Source: Micromonospora sonchi (GTDB lineage Bacteria > Actinomycetota > Actinomycetes > Mycobacteriales > Micromonosporaceae). From it: 64,000 nt of DNA. Position numbers and translations under genes: made by a program. The notes under the pieces are model-generated. The model was not told where the DNA came from and did not search any database. It saw nothing but the letters and a program-made list of their open reading frames with translations. Position 1 is the stretch's first letter, and every line of letters starts with the position of its first letter. The stretch covers positions 1 through 64,000 of the forward strand of contig NZ_BMNB01000034.1 in NCBI RefSeq assembly GCF_014646235.1, written 5' to 3'. Below are positions 1 through 6,486 of the stretch, piece by piece.

Positions 1-2
1 CC

Positions 3-95
3 CAGGCCCGCACCCACCTACGCCGGCGACAGAACCAGCCCCACCTCATCCGGAGCCTGTTCGGCAAACCAGAAGTCCGCTACGCCGCCGGATGA
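3..95 (+). CDS. C-terminal fragment of an unidentified protein, cut by the left edge
   Basis: An open frame runs from the left edge to a TGA at 93-95 and gives about 30 residues. They include RTHLRRRQNQPHLIRSLFG and end in PEVRYAAG. The residue mix (Arg/Gln-rich helix, then a short hydrophobic tail) resembles the last helix of an enzyme or transposase, but the family cannot be recognised from so short a piece. The reading is low confidence; the stretch could also be untranslated sequence upstream of the next gene. Confidence 0.3.
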   Translation, partial: QARTHLRRRQNQPHLIRSLFGKPEVRYAAG

Positions 96-156
96 CCACG
101 GGACATTTGGGTTACCCATCAATAACACCCGGCGAGAGCGGAAATCAGGAGCGCAG

Positions 157-1041
157 ATGGACCAGGACCAGACAAACCTTTCCCGGTACGCGCGGCCGGG
201 CCGGCTGACCTCCGCCGGCGCGTACGCCGCTCTCCTCGAAGCGGTGCCGGCGGACCCGGCGGGGATCGTCCGGACCTTCCAGGGGCTGGTGATCCATGAG
301 CACCTCGTCGGCGCGTACGGGGTCGCCTTGTCCGACGCCGACCGGCAGAGCGTGCACCTGCGGCCCGCCGAGGAACTGCTCGCCCGCGTCGCCGGTCGGG
401 ACAACCGCCCGCTGAACGTCCCCCGGGTGCCCGGACAGCGGGTGGCCGGCAACTGCCGGCACTACACCCTCCTGCTGGTCACCGCGCTGCGGGCCCGTGG
501 CGTGCCAGCCCGCGCACGCTGCGGCTTCGGCGACTATTTCGCCGCAGGTCGCTGGGAGGACCACTGGGTCGGCGAGTACTGGAACGCCGAGCAGCGCCGG
601 TGGACCATGGTCGACGCTCAGGTCGACGAGCGCCAGCGAGAGCTGTTCGGCGTCGACTTCGACATCACGGACGTGCCGCGAGACCGGTTCCTGGTCGCCG
701 GCGAGGCGTGGGCACGCTGCCGCGCCGGCGAAGCCGACCCGGACACCTTCGGGCTTAGCGGGACCAACGAGAGCGGCTGGTGGTGGATCGCCGGCAACCT
801 GATGCGGGACGCCGCCGCGCTGAACGTGGTCGAGCTGCTCCCCTGGGACATGTGGGGTGTGATGCCCGCCCCGGAGGAGAAGATCGACGAGGAGCGGATG
901 GTGCTCTTCGACGAGCTGGCCCGGCTCACCCACGAGCCCGACCAGCACGCGGACGAGCTGCGACGCCTCTGCGCGGACGAGCGGCTACGCGTCCCGACCA
1001 CCGTCCGCAACGCCGTACGCGACCGCGACGAACCAATCTGA
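157..1041 (+). CDS. transglutaminase-like (papain-fold) domain protein
   Basis: A 294-residue cytoplasmic protein with the Cys-His-Asp order of the transglutaminase-like superfamily. Cys100 lies in GNCRHYT at the start of a helix, His136 in EDHWVGEYW, and Asp153 in the following strand (MVDAQ). In this family such domains act as proteases, amidases or isopeptidases; the substrate cannot be told here. No signal peptide or membrane segment is visible. The ATG at 157 follows an AGGAGC-type ribosome binding site. The gene stands alone, followed 57 bp later by an alpha/beta hydrolase on the same strand, so the two may share a transcript. Confidence 0.72.
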   Translation: MDQDQTNLSRYARPGRLTSAGAYAALLEAVPADPAGIVRTFQGLVIHEHLVGAYGVALSDADRQSVHLRPAEELLARVAGRDNRPLNVPRVPGQRVAGNCRHYTLLLVTALRARGVPARARCGFGDYFAAGRWEDHWVGEYWNAEQRRWTMVDAQVDERQRELFGVDFDITDVPRDRFLVAGEAWARCRAGEADPDTFGLSGTNESGWWWIAGNLMRDAAALNVVELLPWDMWGVMPAPEEKIDEERMVLFDELARLTHEPDQHADELRRLCADERLRVPTTVRNAVRDRDEPI

Positions 1042-1098
1042 CGGCATGGACGGGAGTCGGCCGGGTAGTCGAGCCGCCCGACGAGGCGGGGAGCGGCG

Positions 1099-1971
1099 AT
1101 GGGTGACGGACGGGTTCCGGCGGGGTTCACCGAGCAGCGTGCGCAGATCGGCGACGTCGCCGTCAACTACGTCCGGGGCGGCAGCGGGCCCACGCTGGTG
1201 CTGCTGCACGGATATCCGCAGACCTGGTACATGTGGCGTCACGTGCTGCCGGAGCTGGGACGATCGTTCGAGGTGATCGCGCCGGACCTGCGGGGCTTCG
1301 GTGGCAGCGACGCCCCGCCCGGCGGCTACGACAAGAAGACCCTCGCCGCCGACCTGCACGGGCTGCTCACCAACCTGGGCCTGGACCGCGACCTCCGGCT
1401 GGTCGGCCACGATGTCGGCACCATGGTCGCGTACGCGTACGCCGCAGCCCACCCGGACCGGGTGAGCCGGCTGGTGCTCAGCGAGGCGCCGATCCCCGAC
1501 GAGAGCATCTACACCTTCCCGGCGCTGACCGCCGCCGGCCCGGCGGTGTGGAACTTCGGCTTCTTCAGCCTGACCAACGGGCTGCCGGAACAGCTCGTCG
1601 CCGGCCGCGAGACGCTCTGGGTCGACCGGTTCACCGACTCGCTGATGATGCGCAAGGGCAGCCTGGACGCGGCGGACATCGAGGAGTACGCCCGGCATCT
1701 GCGCGACGAGGCCCACCTGCGGGCGAGTTTCGAGTGCTTCCGCGCCTTCGGGCAGGACATCGCGGACAACGCTGACTATCGGAAGTCGATGCTGGCCATG
1801 CCGGTGCTCGCCATTGGCGCGCAGGCGAGTCTCGGCGGCCAGGTGGCTGAGCAGGTCCGCCGGTACGCCAGTTCGGTGACCGGTGAGGTCGTCAAGGACA
1901 GCGGCCACTGGCTCTACGAGGAGCAACCGGCGGAACTCACCGCCCTGCTCCTGCCCTTCCTGAAGGCCTGA
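1099..1971 (+). CDS. alpha/beta-fold hydrolase, epoxide hydrolase/dehalogenase-like
   Basis: A 290-residue single-domain alpha/beta hydrolase. It has the oxyanion-hole motif HGYPQTW at 37-43, a conserved DLRGFGGSD strand at 63-71, and the nucleophile elbow VGHDVG with Asp105 where lipases have Ser. Asp rather than Ser is typical of epoxide hydrolases and haloalkane dehalogenases. The catalytic His is His270 in SGHW near the C-terminus. The ATG at 1099 has GGGGAGCGG just upstream. The cap region (about 135-220) contains several Trp and Phe residues, suggesting a hydrophobic substrate. The gene ends just before a dispersed repeat pair. Confidence 0.82.
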   Translation: MGDGRVPAGFTEQRAQIGDVAVNYVRGGSGPTLVLLHGYPQTWYMWRHVLPELGRSFEVIAPDLRGFGGSDAPPGGYDKKTLAADLHGLLTNLGLDRDLRLVGHDVGTMVAYAYAAAHPDRVSRLVLSEAPIPDESIYTFPALTAAGPAVWNFGFFSLTNGLPEQLVAGRETLWVDRFTDSLMMRKGSLDAADIEEYARHLRDEAHLRASFECFRAFGQDIADNADYRKSMLAMPVLAIGAQASLGGQVAEQVRRYASSVTGEVVKDSGHWLYEEQPAELTALLLPFLKA

Positions 1972-1974
1972 GCG

Positions 1975-2027
1975 AAAGGAAGGGCCCCTTATTAACGCCT
2001 ACGGTAGAGGAAGGGCCCCCTTTTAAC
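1975..2027 (+). repeat. paired GGAAGGGCCC..TTAAC dispersed repeat, copy 1
   Basis: Two direct units about 20 bp long, AAGGAAGGGCCCCTTATTAA (1978-1997) and a variant at 2007-2027, are separated by about 10 bp. Each unit has a near-palindromic AAGGGCCCCTT core. The same pair recurs at 8861-8913, 28100-28151 and 40815-40868. Here it lies between converging genes. It is probably a REP-like dispersed element; a role in termination is possible but not shown. Confidence 0.75.
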
Positions 2028-2032
2028 ATTCG

Positions 2033-2593
2033 TCACGCGGCCGGCTCCCAGGCGTACGCGGCCACGGGCGGGTCCAGCGGCGCCCGGGTGAGCCGGTTGG
2101 CGAAGGTGGAGATGGTGTAGGTGCCGACGCCGAGCACCACATCCAGGGCGTGCCGGGGCTGGTAGCCGGCCGCGAGGAAGGCGGAAAGCTCCTCGTCGGG
2201 TACCGCGCCCCGGTGGTCGAGCACTGCGTGGGTGAAGCGCCGCAGCGCCTCCAGCCGCTCGTCCGGCAGGGGCGTGTCGGCGCGGAGTGCGTCGATCAAC
2301 TCCGGTGCGCCGCCGTGTCGGGCCAGGGTGGCGGTGTGCATGGCGACGCAGAGGTGGCACTCGTTCCGAACGGCGACCGCCAGCACCACGACCTCCCGCT
2401 CGACCTCGTTCAGCCCGCAGCTCTCGAAGATGCCGTTGACGGTCAGGAAGCCCTGGAGCAGTTCCGGTGACTCGGCCATCAGGCCGACCGCGCCGGGCAG
2501 GTGGCCGAGCGCGCGGCGTACGCCGTTCATCGTGGACCGGGCGGCCTCTGGCGCGGTGTCGGTGGTGTGGACGGTGAAGACGTGCTTGGACAT
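2033..2593 (-). CDS. carboxymuconolactone decarboxylase/AhpD-like protein
   Basis: A 186-residue helical protein with the AhpD-like redox motif ECHLCVAMH: Cys79, Cys82 and His86. Proteins with CxxC followed by His use the two thiols for peroxide or alkylhydroperoxide reduction, so an antioxidant role is more likely than ring decarboxylation. No signal peptide is visible. It starts at 2593 and diverges from a MarR regulator across a short gap with a clear palindrome (2613-2635). That layout suggests MarR-type repression relieved by oxidants or phenolics. The 3' end abuts a dispersed repeat pair. Confidence 0.82.
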   Translation of the reverse strand: MSKHVFTVHTTDTAPEAARSTMNGVRRALGHLPGAVGLMAESPELLQGFLTVNGIFESCGLNEVEREVVVLAVAVRNECHLCVAMHTATLARHGGAPELIDALRADTPLPDERLEALRRFTHAVLDHRGAVPDEELSAFLAAGYQPRHALDVVLGVGTYTISTFANRLTRAPLDPPVAAYAWEPAA

Positions 2594-2612
2594 GAGAGGG
2601 TCCTTGGCGTAT

Positions 2613-2635
2613 TTTAGTCAACGTGATTGACCAAA
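2613..2635. promoter_or_regulatory. MarR-type operator between divergent genes
   Basis: TTTaGTCAA (2613-2621) and TTGACcAAA (2627-2635) flank a 5-bp centre. The inner GTCAA/TTGAC arms are perfect and the outer TTT/AAA also pair. The site sits midway between the AhpD-like start (2593) and the MarR start (2657), is AT-rich against its surroundings, and has the size of a MarR dimer site. Direct visual evidence; binding by the adjacent MarR is inferred. Confidence 0.72.
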
Positions 2636-2656
2636 CCGTAAGCGAGGTTGTCGAAC

Positions 2657-3163
2657 TTGGCAACGCCTGACCCGCAAACGCCCGAACCGCAAACGCCTGA
2701 CCCGCAGCGGCCCGGCTTTCTGCTGCCCCTGCTGCTGTTGGCCGGATTCCGCACGCTCATCGACGACCTGCACGCCGAGTTGGCCCGCCAGGGCCACCCC
2801 GAGCTGCGTCCGCTGCACGGCTTCGTGCTCCAAGCGGTCGGCGCCACCGGCACCACCGCCACTGAGCTGGGCCAGCAGCTGGGCGTCTCCAAGCAGGCCG
2901 CCGGCAAGACCGTGGACCGGCTGGTCGCCCTCGATTACCTGGAACGCGTCGACGATCCGCACGACGCACGGCGCAAGCTGGTACGACTGACGCCGCACGG
3001 CCTCGACGGCCTGCACCGGTCGGCGGTCATCTTCGACGAGCTGCGGCAGCGCTGGGTGGCCGCCCTCGGTGCCGAGCGAGTCGCCGCGCTGGAGGACGAC
3101 CTGCGTACCGTCACCCCCGCCAACTGGTTCCGGCTCGACGTACCCGGCTGGTTCGCCAGCTGA
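2657..3163 (+). CDS. MarR family transcriptional regulator
   Basis: A winged-helix regulator of 168 residues from the TTG at 2657, which has GAGG nine bases upstream; an in-frame TTG at 2648 would leave no space for a binding site. The N-terminus holds short TPDPQ/TPEPQ repeats, probably disordered. A recognition helix (QLGVSKQAAGKTVDRL) and a wing (DPHDARRKLVRLT) follow in the usual MarR order. Its divergent neighbour is an AhpD-like reductase, and a palindrome lies between them, so it probably represses both itself and the reductase. No conserved sensing Cys stands out, so a small-molecule ligand is as likely as thiol sensing. Confidence 0.83.
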   Translation: MATPDPQTPEPQTPDPQRPGFLLPLLLLAGFRTLIDDLHAELARQGHPELRPLHGFVLQAVGATGTTATELGQQLGVSKQAAGKTVDRLVALDYLERVDDPHDARRKLVRLTPHGLDGLHRSAVIFDELRQRWVAALGAERVAALEDDLRTVTPANWFRLDVPGWFAS

Positions 3164-3296
3164 CCCCTCGGCCGACCCCGGCGACCCGGCCAACCCCGGC
3201 TGATCTCGGCCGACGCCGTTTCGGCGAGGTGGCGGTTCAGGTGCGCCCGGTTACCGCGATTCCGGCGAAACGGTGACGATCTTCCGCTCGGGCCGG

Positions 3297-3488
3297 TCAG
3301 TGGCGGCGGGCCGAGGCCACGAAGGTGCGCCAGGCCGTCGGGCCGAAGGTCAACACTCCGCCGTCGCGGTCCTTGCTGTCGCGTACCGCGACCAGGCCGG
3401 GCAGGTTGTCCGCCACCTCGACGCAGTTGCCGCCGTTGGTGCTGCTCCGGGTGCTGGTGCGCCACCGGGCACCGGTCAGCTCCGCCAT
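3297..3488 (-). CDS. DUF397 domain protein
   Basis: A 63-residue protein matching the DUF397 pattern: an N-terminal WRTSTRSSTNGGNCVEVA block, then VAVRDSKD and a closing LTFGPTAWRTFV. In actinomycetes these small proteins lie directly downstream of XRE/DUF5753 regulators, often act as their partners and are linked to development. Here it overlaps the 3' end of the XRE gene by 13 bp. That XRE gene carries an internal stop, so this partner may lack a functional mate. Confidence 0.88.
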   Translation of the reverse strand: MAELTGARWRTSTRSSTNGGNCVEVADNLPGLVAVRDSKDRDGGVLTFGPTAWRTFVASARRH

Positions 3489-4276
3489 GACTCCGCCACC
3501 TCCGTCAACAACTCGATCGACTGCTGGGGCGGCAACGCCTCGCCCTGGATCGCCTCCCAGGAGGCCCGGATCGCCAACACGTCCTCGGTGTGGTCGATCA
3601 CCTGACCCTTGAGCTGATCATCCGGGTATGCGACGTCCTCCCCATTCGGAAGGGTAGCCAGCACGAAGGCTCCGGCGACACCCGGATATGCGCCGACCGA
3701 GGCGGGCACCACGTGCAGCCGTACCCGGGGCTGTTCGATCGCCAGCTTCACCAGCCGACGCACTTGCTCGTGCATCACCAGTGGGCCGCCGACCGGGCGG
3801 CGCAGCACATGCTCGTCCAGCACCGCGACGAGCTGCGGTGGATTCTCACCGGTCAGCACCGCCTGCCGGTCCAGTCGCGCCGAGGCCCGCCGCTCCACCT
3901 CCTCCTCGTCGTAGAGGCCGACGCTGCGGAACAGCGAGCGGGCCTACGCCGAGGTCTGCAACAGGCCCGGCACCACCGTGTTCTCGAACGACCGGAGCAC
4001 GGTGGCCTGCCGCTCGTTGGCCTGCCAGTCGCGCATCCACTGTGGTGACCCGAGCCGGGCCAGCAGTCGGGCGAACGCGCCACCGGTGTCGAGCGCGACG
4101 TCCGCCCGCTCCCAGAAGCCCGGCGGCGGCTTACGCGCCTCAGTCTCCACCATGGCGACCGTCGACGGCGAATAGCTGATCGCGCGGGCCAACTCCTCCT
4201 GGGTCATCTTCCGCGCCGCCCGCATGTGCCGCAGCTCCTCGATCAGCATCCGCGACCGCTCATCCATGCACACCAC
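3476..4276 (-). pseudogene. XRE family regulator with DUF5753, interrupted by an in-frame TAG
   Basis: The first 110 codons (4276 down to 3944) encode a helix-turn-helix (MTQEELARAISYSPSTVAMVE) and the start of DUF5753. After LLQTSA comes a TAG (plus strand cta, 3944-3946), and the same frame continues with ARSLFRSVGLYDEEE to a normal DUF5753 end at 3476. Family members usually have Tyr in the LLQT..YARA motif, so TAC to TAG is the simplest explanation. Everything else is intact, so the change looks recent. A sequencing error or readthrough cannot be excluded. The truncated 110-residue HTH protein could still bind DNA. Confidence 0.8.
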
Positions 4277-4505
4277 TCCTCACCAGCGCATACCGCGTTT
4301 CTCACGGCCCTCACCGGTGCCCGTACCCACCGCACAGGGCGACCGGATGCCTTCCGACAGTAGTCGCCTCGTCACCACACTGTGCACATCGGAACCGCCC
4401 GGATCCGCGCCAAAAAGGACGGGCGCAACCGAAGCGGGGCCGTCCGGCACGTCGGCGACGGACGGCCCCGCCTCCAACCGGCAAACCCGCAGCAGAGGTA
4501 CGCAG

Positions 4506-4778
4506 ATGACATCGCAGTCCCACCTGCCGCTCCGGCCGCTCTGGCTGTGTCGGATCTGCGCCGCGCCCTGGCCCTGTTCACCCGCCCGGCTCACCCTGCT
4601 GGCCGGCTACCGGCACGACCGCGTCGCCCTGTCCATCTACCTCGCCGCGATGCTGTACGACGCCGTCGACGACCTGTACCGCCTCGACCCGCAGACCGTG
4701 CCGAAGCCCGCCACCCTGCACGACCGCTTCCTCGGCTGGGCCGCCCCCCGCACCCCACGACCTCAGTCCTCAGCGTGA
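4506..4778 (+). CDS. small Cys-containing protein of the XRE/DUF397 neighbourhood
   Basis: A 90-residue protein starting at the ATG at 4506. The pattern LPLRPLWLCRICAAPWPCSPARLTL, with Cys/Trp/Pro spacing like a small metal-binding knuckle, is a common actinomycete family often mislabelled flavin reductase. It is followed by a helix with YLAAMLYDAVDDL and a conserved DRFLGWA. It diverges from the XRE gene across 229 bp with no obvious operator. The function is unknown; no flavin-binding motif is seen, so that name should not be used. Confidence 0.62.
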   Translation: MTSQSHLPLRPLWLCRICAAPWPCSPARLTLLAGYRHDRVALSIYLAAMLYDAVDDLYRLDPQTVPKPATLHDRFLGWAAPRTPRPQSSA

Positions 4779-4802
4779 TCACATTGCCCTACCGAAAATC
4801 AC

Positions 4803-4851
4803 AGATCTTGGACGTTTTCCGTTAGCTGCTAACGGAAAACGTCCAAGATCT
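4803..4851. terminator. 49-nt perfect palindrome, hairpin terminator candidate
   Basis: The 24-nt arms are perfect inverted repeats around a single central T at 4827. The left arm opens AGATCTTGGACGTTTTCC. There is no U-tract. It lies just after the small Cys protein (ends 4778) and before the next plus-strand gene (4939), so termination is the likely role. The perfect 24-bp match is longer than a terminator needs. It belongs with three other long hairpins in this window whose stems carry GATC followed by TTG or AAG. Confidence 0.62.
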
Positions 4852-4938
4852 ATGTGCGGCCCTCGAATGGCGTGCCTGGCGCTGCGGGAATTCTCACCGA
4901 TGCTGGCTGAGTGACTGTGCCGGTGCCAGGGTGATGGC

Positions 4939-5157
4939 ATGTCGGATGCGTACGTGGTCGGTGATCCGGACGGATTGTCGCCGTTGCAGGTCGAGTTGCG
5001 GGACGCGATCGCTCGGGAGCTGCACGCCCAGCTGGCGCTGCGGTCGGAGCGGATCGAACTGGCCGACGTGCCGGAGGTCGCCTACCAGGTCACCCTGCGG
5101 GTGAGCGAGACACTCCGGCACTGGCCCGCGCCGACCGTCCGTCAGTCGCCGGAGTAG
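4939..5157 (+). CDS. small hypothetical protein
   Basis: A 72-residue ORF with strong G/C third positions from the ATG at 4939 to the stop at 5157. It encodes one amphipathic helical region (LQVELRDAIARELHAQLALR) followed by a short acidic and hydrophobic stretch. No motif is recognised. It lies between a long palindrome and an AT-rich operator-like site. Coding status rests on codon bias and a plausible helix, so moderate confidence only. Confidence 0.5.
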   Translation: MSDAYVVGDPDGLSPLQVELRDAIARELHAQLALRSERIELADVPEVAYQVTLRVSETLRHWPAPTVRQSPE

Positions 5158-5354
5158 AGGCGCATCGGGTCGACGAGAATCACCCCGGGCCGGGCACGGC
5201 CGGCCGTACGCAGGCCCGGGGCGTTCGTGTATCGGCCGACCGCTTCTCCGAGGCGCCGTAGCGATTCGGTTTGAGTCGCCTCGGTGGCCCCGAAATAGAA
5301 GCCGCCGGTGGCCCGGGCCAACGGTCCACAGCCACCCACAAAATGTATAACCAC
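5142..5354 (-). CDS. possible small hypothetical protein
   Basis: A 70-codon minus-strand ORF with fair G/C third-position bias, ending VDPMRLYSGD. It overlaps the converging small gene by 16 bp. Its GTG at 5354 lies inside the AT-rich palindromic site 5345-5377, so either translation starts further in or the transcript is leaderless. Recorded because the AT-rich site otherwise has no obvious target gene. Confidence 0.25.
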   Translation of the reverse strand: MVIHFVGGCGPLARATGGFYFGATEATQTESLRRLGEAVGRYTNAPGLRTAGRARPGVILVDPMRLYSGD

Positions 5355-5377
5355 AGTTACTGTAAGTGTAGTTATAC
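5345..5377. promoter_or_regulatory. AT-rich nested palindrome, operator-like
   Basis: GTATAAC (5345-5351) and GTTATAC (5371-5377) are perfect inverted arms. Between them lies a second perfect palindrome, ACAGTTACTGT (5353-5363). The stretch is strikingly AT-rich in a region that is otherwise more than 70% GC. It resembles a dimeric repressor site such as those of GntR-type regulators. The regulator and target are unknown; it lies 36 bp beyond the 3' end of ccsB. Confidence 0.5.
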
Positions 5378-5412
5378 GTTCTGTAGAGCGATTTGCCGGC
5401 CGCCGATCAGGG

Positions 5413-6486
5413 TCAGAGGCCGCCGTAGGAGTGCAGGCCCTCGAAGAAGATGTTCACGCCGAACAGATTCATCAGCACGGTGAGGAAGCCGAGGATGGCC
5501 AGCCAGGTGGCGACGTTGCGCCGCACGCTCGGCGTGGCGCGGGCATGCAGGTAGCCGGCGTACACCACCCAGGAGATGAAGGCCCAGGTCTCCTTCGGGT
5601 CCCAGCCCCACGGCCGCCCCCAGGCCGCCTCGGCCCAGATCGCCCCGGCGATCACCGCGAAGGTGAAGAGGGGAAACGAGAAGGCGTGCAGCACGAAGGT
5701 CAGCCGCTCCAGGGCGGCCGCCGCCGGCAGCCGCTTGGCCAGGGTGTACGGGAAGCTGCGCTTGCCCTGCTCGTAGCCGGCCCGCATCAGGTACGCCACC
5801 GCCGGCACCGCGCCCAGCAGGAACAGCCCGGAGGCGAAGACGATGGTCGACACGTGCACGATGAACCAGTACGAGTTGAGCGCCGGCACCAGCGGCACGA
5901 TCGGCGTGTAGAGCACCAGCTCGGCGGTGGCCACCAGCAGCACCATGACCAGGGTCAGGAAGAGCCCGAGCCGGCGCAGCGAGGGCACCTTCACCAGCAC
6001 CACCAGCCAGGCGGCGACCCCGATGAACGAGACCGTGAGCACGAACTCGTACATGTTGCCCCACGGCATCCGGTCCGCCGCGAGACCGCGGGTCACCAGC
6101 GCGACCAGGTGCAGCGCAGCGGCGAGGGCGGTCAGCCCGACCGCGATCCGGCCGGCCAGTTCGGCCCGCCACGCCGTACGCCAGGCCGGGTCGGCTGCGA
6201 CGTCGGTCGCCGGCACCGCCTCTCCGGCCGCCACCGGGCCGCCGGCCGCGCCCGCCGAACCACCGGCCACCGCACCACCGCCGACCACCGGATCACCGGC
6301 GATGCCCGCCGAAACGACGGCCACCGAGCCGCCGCCGACCGCCGCGCCAACCAGTTCGGGGGCGGGTGCCGCGACGACCCGGGCCCGCGAGGCGCCGAGG
6401 GCGTACTCGACCGCGTGGCTGATCATCGCCAGCAGGTACACCATGGTGGCGATCGACACCACCTGGTCGGAGAGTGCGGACATCAC
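5413..6486 (-). CDS. ccsB: cytochrome c biogenesis protein CcsB (ResC)
   Basis: A 357-residue polytopic membrane protein of system II cytochrome c maturation. With ResB it forms the haem-exporting synthetase that attaches haem to apocytochrome CXXCH on the outer face. The WWD-type haem-handling motif is visible as WGWDPKETWAFISWVVYAG (Trp295-Asp296 core). Conserved His residues lie in surrounding helices (ISHAVEYAL near the N-terminus, FIVHVSTI mid-protein). An Ala/Gly/Pro/Val-rich linker of about 70 residues follows the first helix, longer than usual. It overlaps resB by 4 bp (ATGA), so the two are translationally coupled. Confidence 0.93.
   Translation of the reverse strand: MMSALSDQVVSIATMVYLLAMISHAVEYALGASRARVVAAPAPELVGAAVGGGSVAVVSAGIAGDPVVGGGAVAGGSAGAAGGPVAAGEAVPATDVAADPAWRTAWRAELAGRIAVGLTALAAALHLVALVTRGLAADRMPWGNMYEFVLTVSFIGVAAWLVVLVKVPSLRRLGLFLTLVMVLLVATAELVLYTPIVPLVPALNSYWFIVHVSTIVFASGLFLLGAVPAVAYLMRAGYEQGKRSFPYTLAKRLPAAAALERLTFVLHAFSFPLFTFAVIAGAIWAEAAWGRPWGWDPKETWAFISWVVYAGYLHARATPSVRRNVATWLAILGFLTVLMNLFGVNIFFEGLHSYGGL

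Noticed and set aside
4224..4505. N-terminal extension of the small Cys protein
   Set aside because: The added residues are Ser/Pro/Arg-rich shadow of the divergent gap; the ATG at 4506 matches the conserved part.
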